DNA from: Saprospiraceae bacterium
GTDB taxonomy: Bacteria; Bacteroidota; Bacteroidia; Chitinophagales; Saprospiraceae
Length of the DNA stretch: 58,012 nt
Reading direction: 5' to 3'
Assembly: GCA_029212405.1 (NCBI GenBank)
Contig: JARGNR010000040.1
Location: 1-58,012 of the forward strand
In this document: in pieces, positions 39,385-48,700 of the stretch
How positions within the stretch are numbered: the stretch's first letter is position 1
Layout: every line of letters starts with the position of its first letter
Program-made: the position numbers and the translations under genes
The notes under the pieces: model-generated
What the model was told of the DNA's origin: nothing
Seen by the model: only the letters and a program-made list of their open reading frames with translations
Database searches by the model: none

Positions 39385-40419
39385 ATGATCATGAATGAAG
39401 ATCAAGCGGTAATTGACAATGCCATTACCAACGTAAAACGATTCATTACCCTCGACAGAATTGAAGAAGCATTTAAAATTCTAAAAAAGGATATAGCACC
39501 TATTTCCGAAGACCTTGACACATCAATTATCTTGCAACAAGGCAGTTTAAAAGGATTAAATGATCAAAAAAGAAATGGAACAATAACAGAAGAAAATTAT
39601 AATGTAGGTAGAAAAAAAATCGCTGCCAACATGATCAGTTTGATGGCGACAGTAGACGAGGAGCTAGAAGTAAAGCGAATTTTAGGGGAATACAACTCTA
39701 TCTACGTAACTTCTCCTCCAGCGGAACTAGAGAAAATACATGGATCAGGAAATAACCTCGTCCCAATGAGTTGGATCTACAAATGTATTGAAGCATCTAA
39801 AAGTGTGTGTCAAGTTAGAACAAGTGCTGGGAATTTGGGTACTGGCTGGATGCTCGAAGATGGTTGGATGATGACCAACTTTCATGTCATTCCAAATAAA
39901 GATATTGCGGCAAGTAGTAAGATTGTATTTGATTTTGAAGAGGATTTACACGGAGGAAGTAAAGAGACCATCGAGTATAAATTGGATCCAGAAGGAGCTA
40001 TTTTTAGCCCCATCATGAAACTTGATTACGCCTATATCAAGGTCATAGACAACCCTGCTGATCCAATTGCCAACCGAGGATTTTTGGAAGTGGATACCTT
40101 CAGCGACCCACAAGTAGATGACAGGGTAGCAATTATTCAACATCCAAAAGGAGAAAAGAAACAGATTGCACTTACAGAAAATAAAATCACTGCGGTGGAC
40201 GGAAATAAGTTATTCTACCTTACCGACACACATGGAGGATCAAGTGGATCTCCTGTTTTGGGTAAGGACTGGAAAGTAGTCGGTTTACACCATGCAGGAA
40301 GGACAGAAGCAGAAGGAGGAGTTGTAATCGATAGCAGCACTGGAAAAAGGGCAGGAGCAAATGAAGGGCTGCTTATCAAGGCAGTAATGGCAGATATTAA
40401 AAGCCAACAAGAAGGATAA
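39385..40419 (+). CDS. EAD11-like domain fused to trypsin-like serine protease
   Basis: A 344-residue protein. Residues 10-95 (AITNVKRFITLDRIEEAFKIL, GTITEENYNVGRKKIAANMISLM) have the pattern of effector-associated domain 11 and resemble the C-terminal domain at 52271 and the N-terminal domain at 41922. Residues 140-335 are a trypsin-fold protease with catalytic His (MTNFHVI), Asp (LDYAYIKV) and Ser (GGSSGSPVLG). It has no signal peptide, so it should act in the cytoplasm. It opens a four-gene operon with short gaps (31 bp to the next gene). In the EAD framework the domain recruits the protease to a switch bearing a matching EAD; that is the inferred role. Confidence 0.88.
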   Translation: MIMNEDQAVIDNAITNVKRFITLDRIEEAFKILKKDIAPISEDLDTSIILQQGSLKGLNDQKRNGTITEENYNVGRKKIAANMISLMATVDEELEVKRILGEYNSIYVTSPPAELEKIHGSGNNLVPMSWIYKCIEASKSVCQVRTSAGNLGTGWMLEDGWMMTNFHVIPNKDIAASSKIVFDFEEDLHGGSKETIEYKLDPEGAIFSPIMKLDYAYIKVIDNPADPIANRGFLEVDTFSDPQVDDRVAIIQHPKGEKKQIALTENKITAVDGNKLFYLTDTHGGSSGSPVLGKDWKVVGLHHAGRTEAEGGVVIDSSTGKRAGANEGLLIKAVMADIKSQQEG

Positions 40420-40450
40420 TTAAAAGTATATAACCTCAAGACAAATAAAC

Positions 40451-41770
40451 ATGACACCAGAACAGTTTTTAGAAAGAGCAAGAGCAGAAATTTCAGATGA
40501 TCCAAAAACACGATTAACATTGTTGGCAAAGACAATGATGGAACAACCAGACTGCCTGATTGATATCCACACCCATATTTTTGATAAAAAATGCCTTTCA
40601 GTAGGTTATATATTATTAAGAATGGCAAAAGCGTTGGGCCTAAAAGCATTGGGTATAGAAGCAGTAGAAACAGAAGTGGATCGGATGGAATTGCTTTCAA
40701 AGGATGAACCTGAAATCTATGATGATATTGCAGCAAAAGAAGAAGACACAGATGAAGATTGGGCGCTTTTAGAAAAAGAACTTGAAAAGACAATAGACAT
40801 CCATGAGACCTATGAATTATTTGGATTCAATGTCAAAGATGGGTACAAAGTCTTGCGTAAGAAAAACATGATGGAAATCCTTGACTTTTATCATGAAGAG
40901 TTCTCAATTACAAAACTTCCTGCTTTTACTAATCATAAGATGGTCCTCGGTATTTTACAGATGGATTTAGAAACAGGTTGGGACTTTAAACCTAAAAGAG
41001 GATTTAGACAACAGGTTAGAGAAATAAAGGAGATTTCTAAGACTAGAGCAATACTACCGTATTTTGCCGTGGATCCAAGACGGGCCGAAAAAAATGGACC
41101 GGACGAAAATTTATATGAGCTATTTTTAGAAGCGTTTACGGATAAAGACAATCCATTTTTTGGTGTAAAATGTTATCCTGCCTTAGGTTATCTTCCATCT
41201 GATGTTCGTTTAGATCCAATATTTCAGATTTGTGCAGAAAAGAACATTCCTGTTTTGACACACTGTGGAGGCGAAGCGGTCTCTACTTTTGAGAAAAAGA
41301 TCATGGTCAAAAATGAAACGGGTTATGTTCAATTTGAGATACCGGGAGATACCAGAGATTTAAGGGCCCGATACCTAAACGAACCACACAATTGGGAACC
41401 CGTCTTAAAGAAGTACAACAACTTGAAATTGAATCTTGGTCATTTTGGAGGAGGAAGCACATGGAAAGAATATGTGAAAGATGGCAGCAGTGCGCGTCTG
41501 GACAAAATATTTGAACTTATGAGAAACCCTAATTATAGAGTTTGGGGCGATTTCTCGTACAGCATTATTGAAGACGATCTTTTTGACTTGTTTAAACAAG
41601 TATTAGACGTCAATGACGATATATTGAAGCAGTCGCTGTATGGTACAGACTTTTGGGTGGTACTGCCAGCTGGGGACTTGCTCAAAAAACAAGAAATCTT
41701 TTTGGACAAATTAAAAGATTACCATGACCCACTTTTGAGGTCTAATGTGTTGGATTACCTACTAAAATAA
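40451..41770 (+). CDS. Metal-dependent amidohydrolase (TIM barrel) of the conflict operon
   Basis: A 439-residue protein. The metal-binding H-x-H is DIHTHIF (His40, His42). Further ligands fit His in LTHCGGEAV (about residue 272), His in LNLGHFGGG (about 336) and Asp in YGTDFWV (about 397), the amidohydrolase_2 pattern. Residues 60-190 form an insert with acidic helices (EPEIYDDIAAKEEDTDEDW). There is no signal peptide and no EAD is obvious. Between two EAD proteins in one operon it is likely an effector or a producer of a small signal, but its substrate is unknown. Confidence 0.83.
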   Translation: MTPEQFLERARAEISDDPKTRLTLLAKTMMEQPDCLIDIHTHIFDKKCLSVGYILLRMAKALGLKALGIEAVETEVDRMELLSKDEPEIYDDIAAKEEDTDEDWALLEKELEKTIDIHETYELFGFNVKDGYKVLRKKNMMEILDFYHEEFSITKLPAFTNHKMVLGILQMDLETGWDFKPKRGFRQQVREIKEISKTRAILPYFAVDPRRAEKNGPDENLYELFLEAFTDKDNPFFGVKCYPALGYLPSDVRLDPIFQICAEKNIPVLTHCGGEAVSTFEKKIMVKNETGYVQFEIPGDTRDLRARYLNEPHNWEPVLKKYNNLKLNLGHFGGGSTWKEYVKDGSSARLDKIFELMRNPNYRVWGDFSYSIIEDDLFDLFKQVLDVNDDILKQSLYGTDFWVVLPAGDLLKKQEIFLDKLKDYHDPLLRSNVLDYLLK

Positions 41771-41921
41771 CAAAGAGGCTAGATCATTCTTTCCCATTTG
41801 TTGGATAGGTACGTGTTATATTTTGAATTGATTGATGATGTCTTAACGATGTTCATTTAGATCGAGGGTTCGGTAATTTGTCTTTGTAATTTAGACATAT
41901 GTATTATTAGAAAACGGTGTT

Positions 41922-42962
41922 ATGAATATTGAAGATTTAAGGACTTTAGTACAGAATAATAAGACAGAGGAGTCTATCGAATTCTTAAAAAAATTTAGTG
42001 TAGGCCCTCTCAAACCTTTCTTAAATTCTCTGATCATTTTAAGGGCTCGTTTTGACGAATTTAATAAAAATCAAATTGTCAATATCCCCCAAGTAGAGAA
42101 CTTGAATAGTATTCACAAAACCATTTTGGATATTGCAGAGGAAATGGCTGATCATGCTGTTCCTACTGAGGAAATAGAGAATCTAATCGAAAGCAGATTA
42201 CTTCTGGAAAATAGCTTTCCATTTATAGATAGAAAAAAATTCCGTACAAGCATTCAAAAAAAGTTGGCTACGGATAAGGCGCATATTTTTTTAGTAAGTG
42301 GCCAACCCAAATCGGGTATGTCCCATTTGGAAAAGTTTCTAAAAAACTTAAGTGAAAACTTAAAAGTGATCACATTAATTCCTTGTGATATTCCACAAAT
42401 ATTGGACGAACCCAACATGCATTTGGGAGAAAAACTGGCAAAGTTTATTTCGTTTTCTATGAATATGGAAGTCAATTTTGATGACACCGAAAATGCACAG
42501 TTTAAGTTTATTCAGTTTATCAATAAGTTGAAAGAAAAGATAAGGAGTGAGAATAGAGTGCCCGTCTTTTTTCTTCATGACTTTCACAAAATCAATGAAA
42601 GAAATGAAAATCTTTTGGAGTTTATATTCATGCTGATTACATCAATCAATAGTGATTTTCCAAAATCAATATTCATAGTTGCTGGATTGAATTTTGAAAA
42701 TCTTAGAAACTGGCACAACGACCTTCGCTTTACTACAGAGATTTATAAAATGGAATCTGTAAAGATAGAGGACTTAAAACGCTGTTTGTCTATTATCTAC
42801 GAAGAGTACAAGGGTGAAATTCAAGAAAAACTGAATCAGCCGATTACCAAAGAGGAATATCTTGAACAGATGGTTCAAAAGCTAACCCAAGAAGGAGAGC
42901 CATTAAATATTAAGACGATCGGAGAATCCTTATCGGACCATTTATTCACGCTAAAAAGTTAG
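41922..42962 (+). CDS. EAD11-like domain fused to inactive STAND-type ATPase (iSTAND)
   Basis: A 346-residue protein. Residues 1-80 match the EAD11 pattern seen in the trypsin protein. The rest is P-loop NTPase-like, but the Walker A position reads GQPKSGMS (residues 127-134), with Met133 replacing the catalytic Lys. The Walker B-like VPVFFLHDFHKINE keeps an Asp but no following Glu. This fits the inactive STAND (iSTAND) domains described for EAD conflict systems, which act as regulatory or binding modules rather than enzymes. The STAND gene starts 4 bp after its stop. Confidence 0.85.
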   Translation: MNIEDLRTLVQNNKTEESIEFLKKFSVGPLKPFLNSLIILRARFDEFNKNQIVNIPQVENLNSIHKTILDIAEEMADHAVPTEEIENLIESRLLLENSFPFIDRKKFRTSIQKKLATDKAHIFLVSGQPKSGMSHLEKFLKNLSENLKVITLIPCDIPQILDEPNMHLGEKLAKFISFSMNMEVNFDDTENAQFKFIQFINKLKEKIRSENRVPVFFLHDFHKINERNENLLEFIFMLITSINSDFPKSIFIVAGLNFENLRNWHNDLRFTTEIYKMESVKIEDLKRCLSIIYEEYKGEIQEKLNQPITKEEYLEQMVQKLTQEGEPLNIKTIGESLSDHLFTLKS

Positions 42963-42966
42963 GCAC

Positions 42967-45594
42967 ATGGAATCTAAATTTAATATGGATGCGCTTTTCA
43001 GTAAACCACACAAAGAAGAGTATAAGGACAAAGATATTTTCAAAAAGGCAGCATTATTGTATGAGTTTGATATTGATTCAGACTTTAGTGAATTCAATGA
43101 AGAGGAACGAAAGCTTCTGGAGAAAAACTCTTTCTTAAAACCAGATAAAAAAAGAAGACTTAAGAAAGAAGATAGAGTGGAAATCCTTTCTGAAAAGATA
43201 GGCAAGGAAAATCTTAGCTCAACGATCGATCAATATAAAGTTCAAAATGACTTTAGTGATTTGGTAAAAAGAGCCGATAAAAAAGAAACCATTGATTTGT
43301 CAAAATTGCCAGACAATCAATTGTATTATGCTACAGTTTTGTCAGAAATTTATACAGACGAGGTCAATGGGCTTGAGGCTCAGCTTATTTATCAACGACG
43401 TCAATTTTTTAATCAATTTGAAAAGGTCACCCGCAACTTTGTAGGGAGAACGGATGAAATCCGGAAAATAAATAATTACATAGATTGGCTTCCAAAATCA
43501 GGATTCTTACAGAAAATAACCTCAAGTTTTAAGAATGTGATCGGATGGCACGATAAACCCCCCATGTTGATTAAAGGAATAGGAGGTATTGGAAAATCTA
43601 CTCTTATCGCCAAAGTGATTTCTGACCAAAATACCAAGATAAAAGGGAAGACATTGCCCTTTATTTACATTGATTTTGATTTGCCTGGGTTTTCGATATC
43701 TGAACCCATGACTGTTTTATTAGAAGCATTGCGACAGATTGAAATACAAAATCCGTCGTATGAAAAGCTCATAAATCAGATAAAAAATCAGATTGCTGAA
43801 ATGATTACCGACCTAGACGGTAAGAAGATAAAGACGAAATTCACTGCTTCACAAAGAGGGGTTGTTTTTAACTCTATTCAAGATATTGTTGATAACTATA
43901 ACGTTGAAATCACAAAGTTCAAAGACACTCCGATTTTAGTTGTTTTTGACTCCTTTGAGGAAATGCAATATCGGGCTACATCAGAGCAATTGTTTAGTTT
44001 TTTTACATTTATTCAAGAAGTATCTGAATTGATACCTAGGATACGACCTATTTTTGTAGGAAGAGCAGAGATTGATGGAAGTTTTGGTGGATTTACCTTT
44101 GAAACGCTTACCCTTACCGAATTTGATAAAGATTCGGCTTCTGCCTATTTGGAAAGAATGAAGGTTAATGACTCGACGACAAGAGAATTCATTTATGATA
44201 ATTTTGGAGGAATTCCACTGATGTTATTATTGGCATCCAATGTATATAAAAAAGAACAGGTAGACTTTCAAGATAAGGAGAAAATAATAGGCAAAAAGTG
44301 GGAGTATTTGGTGACGCGTATATTGGGACATATCCACAACGAAAAAGTAAAGAAAATTGCTATACCAGGAATGTTGGTGCGCAATATTAGCCCTGAAGTA
44401 ATACTACACATATTAGCGGGCCCGACTAAAATTTGTCCAATTGATATAAAGGAATCAAAATTGATATTTGAAGAATTGAAGAAAGAAGCGGCATTGATAA
44501 CAAAATCAAGAGATACCGATTCTTTTTCATTTAGGCAAGACCTTCGGATGACGTGTAGAAATATGATCCTTGAAAAGTTTTCGTCTGAAGCGGCAGAAAT
44601 ACAAGAAAATGCAAAGCAATATTATCAAAAATATACGGAGATTGAGGAAAAATCTAAACGCGACCAATATCAAGCGGAATATTATTACCATTTGCTGAAA
44701 GAAGGTCAAATACCTGAGGACTTAACGCAAGAGGTATATGTACGGCTCCGCTCTTTTTTAGAACAAAGTATTATTGAGTTGCCCGTATCCTCACAGATTT
44801 TTATTCAATCCTTAAATAAGTCAACAGTTGGTGAAGCCACCTTAGAGAAGATAAATACCGAGGAATGGCAGAATTATTACTCGGGTCGAATTAAAGATGG
44901 TCTTCGTGGAGAGTTGGCTTTTTTAGAAACTCAGTATAAAGAGATGCGCTCTCGGAAAGAGAGAATTAATGATGGTTTTACGGAATTCGGATATTATGAA
45001 GCAGTAATGTGCCAACGGTTGGATAAAATTAGAGAATCCAACCAGGTGATACAAAGGGCCTTGGATTTTCAAAAGGTCTTAAAACCAGAAAATAATACAT
45101 TGACTTTTTCCTTTTTGTTGTTGCGAATACAAAATCTGGAGTATGAAGAAAAGTTTAAAGAAGCATTATCCGAATTGAATGGAATGCAGTTGAGAAAGCA
45201 AGCGGTAACACAGGACAATGAAATGGTCTTGGAGTTTTTGTCGCACAGGTTACACAGCAGGATGGATGAATATTATGAGTCAGACTATTTAAAACAACAA
45301 CCTAAAGGGAAGTATTCCCAAGAGGGTGATGCAATTGACGGACGATGGAACTTCATATTTAATGAAAGTGTGTGGCAAAATCCTCGATATTTATCAAAGC
45401 AAGAGTTTAGAGATAAGTATAAAGAGACGCATCAAAAGACCAGAGACAAATATGAATTTCAAGAAGTTGCTTACAAAGCGCTGGGGACTTTTATGAATAA
45501 CATTACATTGGCAGGAAAGCATAGAATATTAATGCATGATTATATCTACTTTTCAGAATTATTGGAACAAAAAACAATGTCACGGTCTTACTGA
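42967..45594 (+). CDS. STAND-family signalling NTPase with helical-repeat C-terminus
   Basis: An 875-residue protein. After a charged helical N-terminus (1-150) the NTPase core starts at FVGRTDEIRKI. Walker A is GIGGIGKST (residues 204-212). Walker B is ILVVFDSFEE with Asp328 and Glu in place. Sensor-like RPIFVGRAEI and the winged-helix GGIPL motif (about residue 413) follow, as in AP-ATPase/NACHT-like STANDs. Residues 530-875 look like an alpha-solenoid, a usual trigger-sensing arm. It has a working P-loop, unlike its operon neighbour, so it is the likely NTP-driven switch of the plus-strand operon. Confidence 0.88.
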   Translation: MESKFNMDALFSKPHKEEYKDKDIFKKAALLYEFDIDSDFSEFNEEERKLLEKNSFLKPDKKRRLKKEDRVEILSEKIGKENLSSTIDQYKVQNDFSDLVKRADKKETIDLSKLPDNQLYYATVLSEIYTDEVNGLEAQLIYQRRQFFNQFEKVTRNFVGRTDEIRKINNYIDWLPKSGFLQKITSSFKNVIGWHDKPPMLIKGIGGIGKSTLIAKVISDQNTKIKGKTLPFIYIDFDLPGFSISEPMTVLLEALRQIEIQNPSYEKLINQIKNQIAEMITDLDGKKIKTKFTASQRGVVFNSIQDIVDNYNVEITKFKDTPILVVFDSFEEMQYRATSEQLFSFFTFIQEVSELIPRIRPIFVGRAEIDGSFGGFTFETLTLTEFDKDSASAYLERMKVNDSTTREFIYDNFGGIPLMLLLASNVYKKEQVDFQDKEKIIGKKWEYLVTRILGHIHNEKVKKIAIPGMLVRNISPEVILHILAGPTKICPIDIKESKLIFEELKKEAALITKSRDTDSFSFRQDLRMTCRNMILEKFSSEAAEIQENAKQYYQKYTEIEEKSKRDQYQAEYYYHLLKEGQIPEDLTQEVYVRLRSFLEQSIIELPVSSQIFIQSLNKSTVGEATLEKINTEEWQNYYSGRIKDGLRGELAFLETQYKEMRSRKERINDGFTEFGYYEAVMCQRLDKIRESNQVIQRALDFQKVLKPENNTLTFSFLLLRIQNLEYEEKFKEALSELNGMQLRKQAVTQDNEMVLEFLSHRLHSRMDEYYESDYLKQQPKGKYSQEGDAIDGRWNFIFNESVWQNPRYLSKQEFRDKYKETHQKTRDKYEFQEVAYKALGTFMNNITLAGKHRILMHDYIYFSELLEQKTMSRSY

Positions 45595-45731
45595 TTAGGG
45601 TGATTCAGGAGTTAGGTAATCTTAAAAGTGAATTCTCTTTAGATCCAACCGCTGTCAAAATTGCAACACAACTGTCAGGCATATGATTTTTCGGCACGTA
45701 GCATGGCCTCATAAAAATCACTTCATTGACA

Positions 45732-48700
45732 TTACCGTTCCTTCATTGAGAATTTAATCTCTTTTGTTTGTTTGCCTTCGGCATTAAAGTAGGAAGAGAC
45801 ATCGATTGTCTTTTCTTGAGGTTTATATCCAGAATATGAGACGACTAGAGTGAAATCTTTGGAGGGAACCCTTAATGAAAATGTTCCGTCAATATCTGTA
45901 ATAGTACCAGAGCTTGTTCCCTTTATCAATACATTTGCTCCTATTAAGGCCTCGGTACCGTCATTTATCGAACCACGAATAGAAAGATTTGGAGGCAACC
46001 CTTGACTTCTAGTGCTTTTAAGGGAAAGGTAGACGACAGAATTTTTTATCAAAGCATTATAAGAAAGGGTTTGTTCTTCATAATTTCTTTTTGAGACAAG
46101 TATTTCAATTACATTATTAAAGTTCGAAATGTTAAGAGAACCAGCTTGGTCAGTACTCTTGATATCCGTTCCATTGTTTCGTTTAATACGAATGCTAGTA
46201 CTTGGAACAGGACGGCCTGTTTTTTTATCTAACACTTGAACCTTCATTTGAAAATCATCAATAGGACGTAGTTGGATTTTTATGTTTCGCCCAGTTTTAT
46301 CCAAGTTGACGACTTCCTTTTCGTATCCTTTGTATGTTATTATTATTTCATTACTCCCCTCAGGAACATTAAGTGCAAAAGCTCCATCAAAATCTGTTGT
46401 TGTATTTACATTAGTCTTTGGGACAAAAACATTCGCATCAATAAGTGGTCTTCCTTTGTCGTCCAAGACGATACCTGAAATAGGTGTGCTTATTGATTCT
46501 TTTCGTAAAGAAACATTCAAGATCTGATTGTCTGGTATAATGGACACTTCTTCTTTGATGTATCCAGTTTTCAAGAAAGTAATCGGACTATTTTTGTTAA
46601 AATCCTTTAATGAATATTTACCGATTCGATTCGTACGGGTTCTATTATTGCCTTGTTGAATAGTAGCATTATAAATTGGTTTTTTTGTGTCATAATCCAA
46701 TACTGTTCCATTGAGATCTAGTCCTTGTGCACATCGGCTGATTACTACTAAGGTTTGTGTACTCGTATTTCCACAAAAATCCGTAGCGGTGAATGTAACT
46801 TTTGACTTTCCTTCATAAAATTGATCTCCAGAAGAACGGTCAGAAGTTATCGATTTAACGCCACAGTTATCGGATACGGTTGGTGTTTCCCAAGAGACCA
46901 TAGATGAACAGTTGCCGTTGCTTGAGAATACCTCTTTCACCCACAAGTTTGGATTATTTGGTTGTTCAAACTGTGGAGGTTCCGTGTCTTTTTCAGATAA
47001 TCGGGATTCGCATTCTGCGCACGTAGTGCCTACATTTACCGCAGTACTAGCACCTGGCAGGACGACAATAAATCGTCCAACGGCGCCCTTTTGTTTTTTG
47101 GCTAATTGGGGGCTGGGTTTTTTTCGAAAAGTTTTACTAATTCTTTTTCTTAAACGATCAGCCTCTTTCTCATCTGATTCTTCAAAGTAAAAAATAGTAG
47201 GGGACTGAACGGACTCACCAAAAGGGGTGGCACCCTCTAATACAAAGTAGTCAAATTTATTTTCTAATTCATCCACCATTTCTTTGTACTCATCCGTGGT
47301 TTTATCAAAGCCGATAAAGGAGATAGAATTTTCTAACGATTTAGTAAATTCTTCGCACCAATTAACCATGATTGCCAACGTGTCTTCAAATTCATAGGTG
47401 TTTGCACTGGAACCGGACTCTACAAGGTTATTACTAGAAGTAACTTTTTTGCAAAAGTCTACAGCAATTTTACTTTTTTCAGAAGAAGAAAAAATTGCTT
47501 GATTGGGTTCATTGCGAAGACTTCTAGCGTCTATAAGTGCTTTATTCAGAAGATCTGCAGCAATATTTTTTTTGAAGGCTTCATTATAGTTTAGTTCTAC
47601 AACCTCTTGGAGCTGATCAGATTCAATCAATGCAGGGTGACGTTCTACAATTTCATCGACCCCCATAAAAATGTCTCGACGCAGTTGGTTTTCTTCAAAA
47701 ATTTTATCTGCATCTGGTAGTGTAGATTTACAGATTGTTTCTTCAGAAGATTTCTGTAGATCGAATGGTTCATTCAAACTTAAATTGTTTTCAATCAGAT
47801 CATAATTTAAAGGTATTGTTTCAATTGTTTCATAGGACTCGTTACATTGTTGTTCATTAAAAAACAAGGTCAACAAGATATAGGGCACAATAAATAAACA
47901 GGAGGCAATAAATAATTTAAACTTATTTTGGGAATCGGTGAACCATCGTTTTAACCTTGTTGATAACGGTGGGTTTTTAATCAGGTTGGCTTTCTTTTCA
48001 ACTTGAATATCTGCCTGCAAACCTCTACTGTATATTTCATTGAGTTCTTTTTCTATTTCCTCTTTTTTCTGTTCGTTTGGCCGATTCGATTTATTAAGTA
48101 ATTCGTTAATCAATACCCCTTCTCTAAACCAATCGGAAGCATGGGATCCTACTGGAGGATATGAAAGCTGGACTTCATCAACGATAAACGAACGTACACA
48201 GTCGGTTAATTTTTGATTTTTTGATTCAAGATCATCGATTAGACTTTTTCGGATTTCCGCAGGAATGCTGCCCAAAAGAAACCATGGGAGCGAAAACACC
48301 TCTTCAATTTCTTTTGTAGAGAAATCTTTGTTGTGGTGCGCAAACACAATTTTTCCGATAGAAAGACTCAAGTCATAGTGAAGCGAAGGAAAAAGGCAAC
48401 AAGCGGCAATCCAATCCTTTTGTGGTTTTGTAAAACTGATTTTCACATCCTTGAGTGTGATTTCTGACCCAAAATTATTTAGGTGTTCGCTTCGATTTGG
48501 TTTATATTTTAATTTTTCCGTATCGTTTGGTAAGATTTGGAAATACGCAAGACTAGACACCTTTAGCGGCAAGACATGAAATAATCGCCCTACGGTCTCT
48601 TCCCTTCTATCCCAAGTAAAATAATTCTTTGAAGACAGGAGGTATCGTGTTGACCAATTTTCAAAAATAGTGGTCCATTGGTTAAGTTTTCCAGTAATGG

